From an uncultured Marivita sp. (lineage in GTDB: Bacteria > Pseudomonadota > Alphaproteobacteria > Rhodobacterales > Rhodobacteraceae), in contig NZ_CANKYW010000001.1 in the NCBI RefSeq assembly GCF_947488135.1, positions 1,364,001 to 1,428,000 of the forward strand: DNA of 64,000 nt, written 5' to 3'. Position 1 is the stretch's first letter, and each line of letters starts with the position of its first letter. Of the stretch, positions 54,872-63,278 are shown piece after piece. Both the position numbers and the translations under genes were made by a program. The notes below the pieces were generated by a model. That model was not told where the DNA came from and ran no database searches. It worked only from the letters and a program-made list of their open reading frames with translations.

Positions 54872-56053
54872 TCAGTTCTCGAAGGCGGTGCAATCGCTTT
54901 CGGGTTGATCGAGACCAAGCGTGTCCAGTTCGGTGCGCTGGTGCAGGAAACCTTCGAGCGGGGCTTGCGCCACGAGCGCGCGTTCGTGGACCAGCGGGAT
55001 CGGTTGACGCAACTGGCCGTTCCAGCTGCGGAAGGTCAGGGGGCGGCCCTTGAAGCCTGCCAGTTCGAACGCGTCCGACAGCATGTAGTCGCGCAGTGTC
55101 TCGGCATCCGCGGCGCCGGTGCGTGTGACCGCTTCTCCGATCGCGCGCACGGCCGCCCAGGCGGCGTAATCGCGGTCCTGCATCGGACGGTTTGCCAGCT
55201 CCTCGAAGCGGGATTGCAGTTGCGCGGCGCCCCAGGCCTCGACCACGCGGTGCCATGTGACGGGGCGCAAGCCTTCGGATCCCGCCACCGGGCGCGGGCG
55301 CCAGGTGTTAAACGAGATGTAGCGCGCGAAGTCGTCGGCGGCATCGGCCACCAGAAGCACGTCGTAATCGCCGAGGTCCTGTGTGAACAGCGGCACCTCT
55401 TGCGACGCGTTGCGGCGCATGTCGGCGTCGAAGGCCCAGGTCTTGCGCGCGCCGAAATCCAAACCGAACTTGCGCGCCGACGTCTCGAGCGTGTTGGCCC
55501 AGGCCTGATCCTCGGGCCGGTCGCCCGCGATCAGCGCGATCTCGTCCCAGCGGCGGGTCACGAAGAACTGCATGAGCGCATCCGCCTTCATTGCGTAGGA
55601 GGGCAGGGTGTGCAGCACACGGGCGCGGCATTGCGCGCTGCGCAAGGCCATATCGGCGGCACCCGCATTGAAGAGAAGCGCCTCCGCCGCCTCGGGAAGA
55701 TCGGCGGCGGCCAGCACCTGCGCCAAGGGCGCGTCCAGCACCAGCAAGCCGGTCTCGGCCAAGGCGGCGCGCGTGACTTCCGCGAAATCCTGATCCTCGG
55801 CCACCTCGGTGACGGTCAGGCTGTAGCTTTGCCCCAGAAAGCGCCCGGTCGTGATGTTGTCCTCGAGCCCCAACTCGGCGCCCCTGAGGCCCAGATCCTC
55901 GGGGATCGGATCGAGATTGGACAGGGTCGGGGGCGCCGGCACGATCTGCTTGAGGTAGTGGATATTCACCGCCACCTCGGCCCCCGCGCCGGACGCGGAC
56001 CCCAAGACAAGGGCGCAGAACATGACCCGCACAAGGCGCAGCAATCGCAGCAT
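54872..56053 (-). CDS. ABC-type branched-chain-like binding protein, PQQ-associated
   Basis: 393-aa exported protein; signal peptide residues 1-24 (ending GAGAE). Matches the periplasmic binding family 6 plan (LNLDPIPEDLGLRGAELGLE; YDVLLVADAADDFARYI) in the variant that sits with PQQ alcohol dehydrogenase ABC modules. GGGAGG precedes ATG 56053. With the propeller, small exported protein, ATPase and permease it forms a minus-strand series of five genes. Start divergent from the cytochrome gene. Confidence 0.87.
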   Translation of the reverse strand: MLRLLRLVRVMFCALVLGSASGAGAEVAVNIHYLKQIVPAPPTLSNLDPIPEDLGLRGAELGLEDNITTGRFLGQSYSLTVTEVAEDQDFAEVTRAALAETGLLVLDAPLAQVLAAADLPEAAEALLFNAGAADMALRSAQCRARVLHTLPSYAMKADALMQFFVTRRWDEIALIAGDRPEDQAWANTLETSARKFGLDFGARKTWAFDADMRRNASQEVPLFTQDLGDYDVLLVADAADDFARYISFNTWRPRPVAGSEGLRPVTWHRVVEAWGAAQLQSRFEELANRPMQDRDYAAWAAVRAIGEAVTRTGAADAETLRDYMLSDAFELAGFKGRPLTFRSWNGQLRQPIPLVHERALVAQAPLEGFLHQRTELDTLGLDQPESDCTAFEN

Positions 56054-56229
56054 CTGAAATCCTCCCTCAGCGACAGTAGACCGGCGGTAAAATCCGCCGA
56101 AATACGACCATTGTCTCGGGGCCGATCGCCCGGAATCGCCCCATCGCGCCACGAAAGTCCAATACCCGCCCCGCCACCGCGCCGGTACACATCCACCAAA
56201 GACACAGGATTGTGCCTGAGGAGGACCCC

Positions 56230-56928
56230 ATGACCGCTACACCGTTCAAATCCGCCTGTGCCGCTTTGGCACTGACCGCCGCCGCCACGCTTGTGCAGGC
56301 CCATGGTGATGTCGCCCCGCAAGCCGTCGACACCGCCGGGCTGCCGGAAACCGGCGACGAGTGGCTCACGGAAAACCCCTACCGCGCGGAAGAGGTAGGT
56401 GAAGAGGTCTGGGCGCTGGCCGTCACTGTCGGCGCGTCGGGATACAACCAAAACTGCGCGCGCTGCCACGGTCTCGAGGTTATCTCGGGCGGGCTCGCCC
56501 CGGATCTGCGCTTTCTCGAGGCCGAGGAATACGGCGACGAATGGTATGTCGAGCGCTTCCGCGACGGCTATACCCAGAACGGCATCACCAAGATGCCCGC
56601 TTTCGGCGAATTGCTGGGCCAGGACGCCGCCTGGGCGATCCGCACCTATATCGAAACCCGACCCGACGACGCGTCGATGGAAGAAGCGTCCGACGAGTTG
56701 AAGACGCTGCGCGACGAGATCGCGGGCTATGCCGAGGACCCGTCCAACGCCGATGCCGACGCGCTCAAGACCCGCCTGTCCGAAATCGCGGCGGGGATCG
56801 AAACGCTGTCCGGGGCGCCCGTGGCCGACAGTGCCGCCTACCGCGCCGCCATCCTGATCGACGGCACGCAGGAGGCCTATGCCCGCGCCGCCGAAGCCTT
56901 GACGATCGGTCTGTCTGCGGCACACTGA
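56230..56928 (+). CDS. Cytochrome c-550, PedF type
   Basis: 232 aa, signal peptide residues 1-24 (ending VQAHG). Haem-binding C76-A-R-C79-H80; axial methionine probably in TKMPAFGE. This is the c-type cytochrome that accepts electrons from ethanol-type quinoprotein dehydrogenases and passes them to the oxidase. After the cytochrome domain is a helical tail of about 90 residues. GAGGAGG precedes the ATG. It starts the pair with the MoxJ-like gene, 4 bp apart. Confidence 0.9.
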   Translation: MTATPFKSACAALALTAAATLVQAHGDVAPQAVDTAGLPETGDEWLTENPYRAEEVGEEVWALAVTVGASGYNQNCARCHGLEVISGGLAPDLRFLEAEEYGDEWYVERFRDGYTQNGITKMPAFGELLGQDAAWAIRTYIETRPDDASMEEASDELKTLRDEIAGYAEDPSNADADALKTRLSEIAAGIETLSGAPVADSAAYRAAILIDGTQEAYARAAEALTIGLSAAH

Positions 56929-56932
56929 CGGC

Positions 56933-57832
56933 ATGACACCGATGGTGCGCGCAACTTTCACCGCGATTTTGCTGGCCGTGGCCTCTCCGGCTCTGGCCAG
57001 CGATCCCTGCGCCGATTGGGTGCCGCAGCCCAAGCCGCAGAACGCCGACCGCGACATTGTCGGCCAGGACATCGACCAGATCATCGACCGGGGCTACATC
57101 ACCTTCGCGGTCTACGAAGATTATCCGCCCTATAGCTGGGAAGAGGCCGGTCAGCCGCGCGGCATCGACATCGACATCGGCCACATCATCGCCGAGGATC
57201 TTGGCGTGGAGCCGCGTTTCAATTTCGTCACCGCCGGTGAAAACCTCGATGCCGATCTGCGCAACAATGTCTGGAAGGGCCCGATCATCGGCGGCGCAGT
57301 GTCGAACGTCATGCTGCGCGTGCCCTATGACAGTGCGTTCAACTGCCGGGTCGAACAGGTGGTCTTTACAGGCCAGTACATGACCGAAAGCATCGCGATC
57401 GCCTATGCGCAGGACGCCTATCCCGACGGCGGCCCGGTCCCGGCCTATTTCCGCTTCGACACTGTGGCGGTGGAGAATGACTCGATCGCCGATTTCTACC
57501 TGACCAGCTTTGCCGGGGGGCAGCTTTCGCAAGGGATCCGCCGCTATCCATCGATGCAGGACGCGATGGAGGCCCTGTCCAAGGGCGAGGTGATGGCCGC
57601 GATGGGACCGCTGGCGCAGCTGGAATTCGGCGCGGGCGAGGGCATCGCGATCCACCAGCCGCCGCTGCCCGGTTTTGCCAAATCGAAATGGACGCTCGGC
57701 ACGGGCAGCCATTTCGCCTATCGTGGGCTGAGCTACTCGGTAGACGATGCCATTTTCGCCGCCCTGTCCGACGGACGGATCACGGCGATCTTCGAAAGCT
57801 ATGGGCTGACCCATCAGCCCCCGGAAAGATAG
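56933..57832 (+). CDS. MoxJ/XoxJ-like quinoprotein-associated binding protein
   Basis: 299 aa; signal peptide residues 1-22 (ending ALAS). Type 3 periplasmic binding fold: ITFAVYEDYPPYSWEEAGQP followed by GIDIDIGHIIAEDLGVEPRF and SMQDAMEALSKGEVMAAMGP. Members found with PQQ dehydrogenases are thought to help dehydrogenase maturation or cytochrome interaction rather than import amino acids. It follows the cytochrome by 4 bp. An alternative ATG lies 9 bp in. Confidence 0.88.
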   Translation: MTPMVRATFTAILLAVASPALASDPCADWVPQPKPQNADRDIVGQDIDQIIDRGYITFAVYEDYPPYSWEEAGQPRGIDIDIGHIIAEDLGVEPRFNFVTAGENLDADLRNNVWKGPIIGGAVSNVMLRVPYDSAFNCRVEQVVFTGQYMTESIAIAYAQDAYPDGGPVPAYFRFDTVAVENDSIADFYLTSFAGGQLSQGIRRYPSMQDAMEALSKGEVMAAMGPLAQLEFGAGEGIAIHQPPLPGFAKSKWTLGTGSHFAYRGLSYSVDDAIFAALSDGRITAIFESYGLTHQPPER

Positions 57833-57916
57833 CTTTCGCACCCATGTTAAGCCATTGGTCTTATATGCCCCCGGGGTTCGACCCCCTAGGCTGACCACCA
57901 AGGAAGGATCACACCG

Positions 57917-58462
57917 ATGCACATGACCGATTCCCGCACGATTGCCGCCAGCCCTGAGGAGGTCTGGAACGCGATCCTCGATCCCGAAGTGCTCAAGCAA
58001 TGCGTGCCCGGCTGCACCGAGATGAGCGGCAATGCCGAGGACGGCTTTGAAGCCACCGTGGTGCAGAAGGTCGGCCCGGTGAAGGCGACCTTCAAGGGCA
58101 CCGTCGTTCTGTCGGACATGGTTCCGGGGCAATCGCTGACCCTGACCGGCGAAGGCAAGGGCGGCGCCGCGGGCTTTGCCAAGGGCGGCGCGGATGTGAA
58201 ACTCAACGCCGTCGAGGGCGGGACCGAGCTTCACTACGATGTTGACGCCAAGGTCGGCGGCAAGCTGGCGCAGCTGGGCAGCCGCATCATCGACGGCTTC
58301 GCCAAGAAGATGGCCGACCAGTTCTTCAGCAATTTCCAGTCCGCTGTCGAAGGGCCGCAGGACGCGGACGCAGACACCGCTGACACCGCCGCTGATCCGG
58401 CCGAGGCAGACGCGGAAGGTGGGGAAAAGAAAAAGGGCTGGTTCAAGAAACTCGTTTCTTGA
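57917..58462 (+). CDS. coxG: CoxG-like SRPBCC protein
   Basis: 181 aa. Residues 1-150 are the SRPBCC/START-like CoxG domain (IAASPEEVWNAILDPEVLKQ, CVPGCTEMSG, GEGKGGAAGFAKGGADV); a 30-residue acidic linker ends in KKKGWFKKLVS, an amphipathic basic tail that anchors CoxG to the membrane. In CO oxidisers CoxG recruits the dehydrogenase to the membrane. It is the first gene of coxG-S-L-M here. Confidence 0.9.
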   Translation: MHMTDSRTIAASPEEVWNAILDPEVLKQCVPGCTEMSGNAEDGFEATVVQKVGPVKATFKGTVVLSDMVPGQSLTLTGEGKGGAAGFAKGGADVKLNAVEGGTELHYDVDAKVGGKLAQLGSRIIDGFAKKMADQFFSNFQSAVEGPQDADADTADTAADPAEADAEGGEKKKGWFKKLVS

Positions 58463-58516
58463 TCGCCGCAAGTTTCTGAAACACAAAAGATATCGAATAT
58501 CGACGGGAGGAGTTTG

Positions 58517-59002
58517 ATGACAAAGGTTACAATGACGGTGAACGGGAAATCCGTCTCCGGAGAGGTAAAGGGCAACACGCTCTTGACCGATTTCTTGCGC
58601 ACCGACCTGCGCCTCACGGGAACCCATGTCGGCTGCGATACGTCGCAATGCGGCGCCTGCGTCGTGCATGTGAACGGCGAGGCGGTCAAAGCCTGCACCA
58701 TGTTTGCCGCCGAAGCCGACGGAACCGAGGTCACGACCATCGAAGGCATGGCCAATGCGGACGGGTCGCTCAACGTAATCCAGCAGGCGTTCCAGGAATA
58801 TCACGGGCTTCAGTGCGGCTTCTGCACACCGGGCATGGTGATGTCGGCGGCAGCCTTGCTCAAGGAAAACCCCAAACCGTCCGAAGCGGAAGTTCGGGAT
58901 TACCTCGAAGGCAACATCTGCCGCTGCACCGGCTACCACAACATCGTGCGCGCCATTCTGGCGGCATCCGGTCAGGATGTCCCCGCGGTCGCGGCTGAAT
59001 AA
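58517..59002 (+). CDS. coxS: Molybdenum hydroxylase small subunit, two [2Fe-2S] (CoxS type)
   Basis: 161-aa iron-sulfur subunit. The plant-ferredoxin cluster is held by C40, C45, C48 and C60 ([12 protein letters not shown]), the second cluster by C100, C103, C135 and C137 ([16 protein letters not shown]). It moves electrons from the molybdenum site to FAD. GGAGG precedes ATG 58517; the upstream TTG is not used. Ends 55 bp before coxL. Confidence 0.95.
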   Translation: MTKVTMTVNGKSVSGEVKGNTLLTDFLRTDLRLTGTHVGCDTSQCGACVVHVNGEAVKACTMFAAEADGTEVTTIEGMANADGSLNVIQQAFQEYHGLQCGFCTPGMVMSAAALLKENPKPSEAEVRDYLEGNICRCTGYHNIVRAILAASGQDVPAVAAE

Positions 59003-59057
59003 GACAGAAACGTAGGGTGTGTGCGCGCACACACCGCTCTTAGGGAGGAATTCGACT

Positions 59058-61433
59058 ATGCCGAAGGATCATGGCATTGGCGCAAGCCCGAAGCGGCGTG
59101 AAGACGTCCGCTTTCTGACAGGCGCCGGCAATTATACCGACGACATCAACGTACACGGTCAGGCTTATGTGCACTTCCTGCGTTCGGACGTGGCGCATGG
59201 CAAGATCAACAAGATCGACACCAGCACCGCCGAAGGCATGCCGGGTGTCGTGCGCATCTTCACCGGGGCCGATTTCGAAGGTGTCGGCGGTCTGCCCTGC
59301 GGTTGGCAGGTGACGGACAAGAACGGCGAAGTCATGAAGGAACCGGCCCACCCGGTTCTGGCTCAGGGCAAGGTGCGCCATGTCGGCGATCCGATCGCCG
59401 CCGTTGTCGCCGACAGTCTCGAAGAGGCCCGCACCGCCGCCGAAGCCATCGAGCTTGATATCGAAGAACTGCCCGCCGTCGTGGATATGGGCAAAGCGCT
59501 CGAAGCGGGCGCCACCAAGGTCCACGACGACCTGTCCGACAACCTCTGCTATGACTGGCAATTCGGCACGGACACCGAAACCACCGACGCCGCCTTCGCC
59601 AAGGCCGCGCATGTGACGACGCTGGAACTGGTCAACAACCGTCTCGTTGCTAACCCGATGGAGCCACGCGTCGCCGTGGGGGATTACTCCCGTGCAGGGG
59701 ACGACTACACGCTCTACACCACGAGCCAGAACCCACACGTCATCCGCCTCTTGATGGGCGCGTTCGTGCTGGGTATCCCCGAACACAAACTGCGCGTCGT
59801 GGCGCCCGATGTGGGCGGCGGCTTCGGCACCAAGATCTTCCACTACGCGGAAGAGGCGTTCTGCACCTTCGCCGCCAAGGCCTGCAATCGCCCGGTCAAG
59901 TGGACCTCCACCCGTTCCGAGGCGTTCATGTCCGACGCGCATGGCCGTGACCACGTGACCAAGATCGAACTCGCTCTGGACAAGGACAACAACTTCCTCG
60001 CGGTCCGCACCGACACCAAGGCGAATATGGGCGCGTATCTCAGCACCTTCTCGTCCTCGGTGCCGACTTGGCTGCACGGCACGCTGATGGCGGGCAACTA
60101 CAAGACGCCCGCGGTCCAGGTGAACGTGAAGGCCGTCTTCACCAACACCGTTCCGGTGGACGCATACCGTGGCGCAGGCCGCCCCGAAGCGACGTTCCAG
60201 CTTGAACGCGTGATCGACAAGGCCGCGCGTGAACTGGGTGTCGACCCGATCGCGCTGCGCCGCCAGAACTTCATCACGCAATTCCCCTACGCCACGCCCG
60301 TCGCCGTCGAATACGACACCGGCGATTACGAAGCGACGATGGCCAAGATGGAAGAGCTGATGGACATTCCCGGCTTCGCCGCCCGTCGCGCCGAGTCCGA
60401 GAAGAACGGCAAGCTGCGCGGTCTCGGCGTCAACTGCTTCATCGAAGCCTGCGGCATTGCGCCCTCGAACCTCGTCGGCCAACTCGGCGCGCGCGCAGGT
60501 CTCTATGACGCCGCCACCGTCCGGGTAAACGCCACCGGCTCCATCTCGGTGATGGTCGGCGCGCACAGCCACGGGCAGGGGCACGAAACCGTGTTCCCGC
60601 AGGTCGTGGCCGAAATGCTCGGCATCGACGAGAGCATGATCGACATCGTCCACGGCGACACGTCGAAGATCCCCTTCGGTATGGGCACCTACGGCTCGCG
60701 CTCCTTGGCGGTCTGCGGATCGGCAATGGTCCGCGCGACCGAGAAGATCATCAACAAAGCCAAGAAGATCGCCGGCCACCTTCTCGAAGCGTCCGACAGC
60801 GATATCGAGCTCAAGGACGGCCAGTTCACCGTCGCAGGCACCGACAAATCGGTCGCCTGGGGCGATGTCACACTGGCCGCCTATGTGCCGCACAACTACC
60901 CGCTCGAAGACATCGAACCGGGACTTGAGGAAACCGCCTTCTACGATCCGGCGAACTTCACCTACCCGGCAGGCGCCTATGCCTGCGAGGTCGAACTGGA
61001 CCCCGAAACCGGCAAGGTCACGATCGAAAAATTCGTGAGCGCGGACGATTTCGGCAACGTGGTCAACCCGATGATCGTGGAAGGCCAGGTGCATGGCGGC
61101 ATCGCCCAGGGCATCGGCCAGGCGCTTCTCGAAAACTGCGCCTATGACGAAAACGGCCAGCTGCTGAGCGCGTCCTACATGGATTACGCCATGCCGCGCG
61201 CCGACGACCTGCCGCACATGGCGAACTACGTGGTGGACCATTCCTGCCAGACCCCGTGCACGCACAACCCGTTGGGCGTGAAAGGCTGCGGCGAGGCCGG
61301 GGCCATCGGCTCACCGCCCACGGTGGTGAACGCGGTGATCGACGCGCTGCACTCTGGCGGTCACACCCACGTCTCCCATATCGACATGCCCGTCACGCCG
61401 TCGCGCGTCTGGGCTGCCATGAACAGCCAATAA
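59058..61433 (+). CDS. Molybdenum hydroxylase large subunit, form II CoxL type
   Basis: 791-aa molybdopterin-cytosine-dinucleotide subunit of the xanthine dehydrogenase family. Active-site loop A369-Y-R-G-A-G-R375 is the form II motif; true CO dehydrogenases have AYxCSFR with the copper-bound cysteine. The catalytic Glu is E746 ([10 protein letters not shown]). [16 protein letters not shown] and [11 protein letters not shown] are MCD-contact regions. GGGAGG lies before ATG 59058. Form II enzymes are not proven CO oxidisers; aldehydes or N-heterocycles are alternatives. Confidence 0.92.
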   Translation: MPKDHGIGASPKRREDVRFLTGAGNYTDDINVHGQAYVHFLRSDVAHGKINKIDTSTAEGMPGVVRIFTGADFEGVGGLPCGWQVTDKNGEVMKEPAHPVLAQGKVRHVGDPIAAVVADSLEEARTAAEAIELDIEELPAVVDMGKALEAGATKVHDDLSDNLCYDWQFGTDTETTDAAFAKAAHVTTLELVNNRLVANPMEPRVAVGDYSRAGDDYTLYTTSQNPHVIRLLMGAFVLGIPEHKLRVVAPDVGGGFGTKIFHYAEEAFCTFAAKACNRPVKWTSTRSEAFMSDAHGRDHVTKIELALDKDNNFLAVRTDTKANMGAYLSTFSSSVPTWLHGTLMAGNYKTPAVQVNVKAVFTNTVPVDAYRGAGRPEATFQLERVIDKAARELGVDPIALRRQNFITQFPYATPVAVEYDTGDYEATMAKMEELMDIPGFAARRAESEKNGKLRGLGVNCFIEACGIAPSNLVGQLGARAGLYDAATVRVNATGSISVMVGAHSHGQGHETVFPQVVAEMLGIDESMIDIVHGDTSKIPFGMGTYGSRSLAVCGSAMVRATEKIINKAKKIAGHLLEASDSDIELKDGQFTVAGTDKSVAWGDVTLAAYVPHNYPLEDIEPGLEETAFYDPANFTYPAGAYACEVELDPETGKVTIEKFVSADDFGNVVNPMIVEGQVHGGIAQGIGQALLENCAYDENGQLLSASYMDYAMPRADDLPHMANYVVDHSCQTPCTHNPLGVKGCGEAGAIGSPPTVVNAVIDALHSGGHTHVSHIDMPVTPSRVWAAMNSQ

Positions 61434-61445
61434 GGAGGGCTGAAT

Positions 61446-62234
61446 ATGTATAGCTTTGACATTCAACGGCCCACATCCGTGGCGGACGCGGTCGCGGCAT
61501 TGGGAACGGACGAGGCACTGCCCCTGGGCGGCGGCCAGACCCTGATCCCGACGCTCAAGCAACGTCTCTCGGCACCCTCGGTGCTGGTCAGCTTGTCCGG
61601 CATCGCCGAGATCAAGGGCGTCTGCACCGGCGATGACGGCGCGCTCTGCATCGGCGGCGGCACCACCCATGCCACCGTGGCGCGCGAGGCGACAGGCTAC
61701 CCGGCACTGGCCGAACTTGCGGGCAATATCGGCGATCCGGCGGTCCGCAATCGCGGCACCATCGGCGGCAGCCTGGCCAACAACGATCCGTCGGCCTGTT
61801 ACCCGGCCGCGGCGCTGGCTTCGGGCGCGACCATCGTGACCAACACGCGTGAGATCGCAGCGGATGACTACTTCCAGGGCATGTTCGAAACCGCTCTGAA
61901 CGAGGGAGAGATCATCACCGAGGTCCGCTTCCCGGTGCCCGAAAAGGGCGCCTACATGAAGTTCGAACAGCCCGCTTCGCGCTTCGCTCTGGTCGGCGTG
62001 TTTGTTGCCAAATACGCCGATGGCGTGCGGGTGGCCGTCACCGGTGCGTCGGAAGAGGGCGTGTTCCGCTGGACCGAGGCTGAAAAGGCGCTGTCGTCGA
62101 ACTTCGCACCCGAGGCCGTGGACGGCCTGTCGGTGTCGGGCGACGGCATGATCTCGGACCTGCACGGCTCGGGCGCCTACCGCGCGCATCTCGTGGGCGT
62201 GATGACCAAACGCGCGGTAGCCGCCGCGCACTGA
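61446..62234 (+). CDS. coxM: Molybdenum hydroxylase FAD-binding subunit (CoxM type)
   Basis: 262 aa; flavoprotein subunit passing electrons onward to the quinone pool. FAD motifs PLGGGQTLIPTLKQRL at about residues 28-43 and RNRGTIGGSLANNDPSACYP at about 100-119 match CoxM. GGAGG upstream; 12 bp after the large-subunit stop. Followed by a strong terminator, so it ends the operon. No coxD/E/F maturation genes follow. Confidence 0.94.
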   Translation: MYSFDIQRPTSVADAVAALGTDEALPLGGGQTLIPTLKQRLSAPSVLVSLSGIAEIKGVCTGDDGALCIGGGTTHATVAREATGYPALAELAGNIGDPAVRNRGTIGGSLANNDPSACYPAAALASGATIVTNTREIAADDYFQGMFETALNEGEIITEVRFPVPEKGAYMKFEQPASRFALVGVFVAKYADGVRVAVTGASEEGVFRWTEAEKALSSNFAPEAVDGLSVSGDGMISDLHGSGAYRAHLVGVMTKRAVAAAH

Positions 62235-62254
62235 GCGTCGTTTACTGAAAAACC

Positions 62255-62283
62255 AAAGCCCCGGTCCCTAGACCGGGGCTTTT
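62255..62283 (+). terminator. Intrinsic terminator after coxM
   Basis: Perfect 12-bp stem AAAGCCCCGGTC / GACCGGGGCTTT, loop CCTA, followed by TT on the plus strand; 20 bp past the coxM stop. Nearly symmetric and may serve the minus strand too. Confidence 0.85.
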
Positions 62284-62405
62284 GCGATCCGGCGCACGAT
62301 GCGTCACCACTTCGTCCTCGACGCGTCACCGCGTCCCGAAGTTTCCGTCAACGGAAACTCTTGCCGCTCTGCCCAATATCCCGAGATTTTTGAAACCGAA
62401 GACGA

Positions 62406-63278
62406 TCAGATCGTCTGGATATCCCCATCCGCATCCACGACCGTGATGCGGCGCAACCCGGCGCGGACCTTCATCTGCTTAAGCGCTTTGTGATCCATGA
62501 ACACCGCCGCGGTCGACAGGGCATCCGCCATCGTGGCTGACGCCGCCTCGACACTCACGGTCGACCAAAGCGGTGTCTGCCCACCGGGGCCCAGGATATG
62601 CGCCTTGTCGCCCAGCATCAGCGCGGTCGGGCTGGACGTGGCGATGGCCATGTCGCGAAGCTGACGCGTGCCCAGATGACCGTGGGCGGGGTCCTCAAGC
62701 CCCAGCGTAAACGGACCGCCAAGCGCGCCCTGTTCGCCGATATCGACCAGCGCGGTCTCCACCCCGTGCCGCCGCAGCAAAAGCCGCATCACATCTGTGG
62801 CGAAGCCCTGCGCGATGCCGTTGAAGGTCAGCGCCTGACCGCTCTGCAATTCGATCATCCGATCCGAATATCGGACGCGCTCCCACCCGACGGTGGCGCG
62901 CGCGGCGTCGATATCGCGTCCGCGCGCCATCGCCTCCCACACCGGTTGGATCGTCGGATCGAACAGGCCGTCGCTCATCTGATGCGCGTCATCCGCACGG
63001 ACCATCAGGCTGCGCATCAGCACTTTCGGGTCGCGCAGCCGCCCCATCATGTTCAGCCGCGCCAGCTCGGATGTCGGGCGGAACAGGCTGAACGCCTCTT
63101 CGACATTCACCAAAAGCCGCGGCACATCGGCCAACGCGCGCTGGGTGACCTCGCGCGGCCCGTGCAACGTGACCGAAACATCCGCTCCCAGCGCGCGGCC
63201 CGACCAGGTGTCCGCCTGCGCAAGGGCAGGGGTGCAGGCAAAGGCGGCGGCAAGGGTGATGAAGCGACGTCGTTTCAT
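62406..63278 (-). CDS. ApbE/NosX-type FAD:protein FMN transferase
   Basis: 290-aa exported enzyme that attaches FMN to threonine of membrane redox proteins. N-terminal KRRRFITLAAAFACTPALAQ is a twin-arginine signal. The family blocks TFNGIAQGFATDVM and SATMADALSTAAVFM (metal/FAD site) are present. Its start overlaps the stop of the NosR-like gene by 4 bp, so the NosR-type protein is the probable flavinylation target and this is probably NosX. The 5' terminator of coxM lies between it and the convergent cox operon. Confidence 0.9.
   Translation of the reverse strand: MKRRRFITLAAAFACTPALAQADTWSGRALGADVSVTLHGPREVTQRALADVPRLLVNVEEAFSLFRPTSELARLNMMGRLRDPKVLMRSLMVRADDAHQMSDGLFDPTIQPVWEAMARGRDIDAARATVGWERVRYSDRMIELQSGQALTFNGIAQGFATDVMRLLLRRHGVETALVDIGEQGALGGPFTLGLEDPAHGHLGTRQLRDMAIATSSPTALMLGDKAHILGPGGQTPLWSTVSVEAASATMADALSTAAVFMDHKALKQMKVRAGLRRITVVDADGDIQTI

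Noticed and set aside
53604-54908. 434-aa plus-strand frame over the beta-propeller gene
   Set aside because: Crosses two real minus-strand genes and a repeat; shadow.
59040-61265. 741-aa minus-strand frame over the molybdenum hydroxylase
   Set aside because: Antisense shadow; no domain pattern.
57917-62234. True aerobic CO dehydrogenase operon
   Set aside because: The large subunit lacks the AYxCSFR copper-cysteine loop; only a form II hydroxylase can be claimed.
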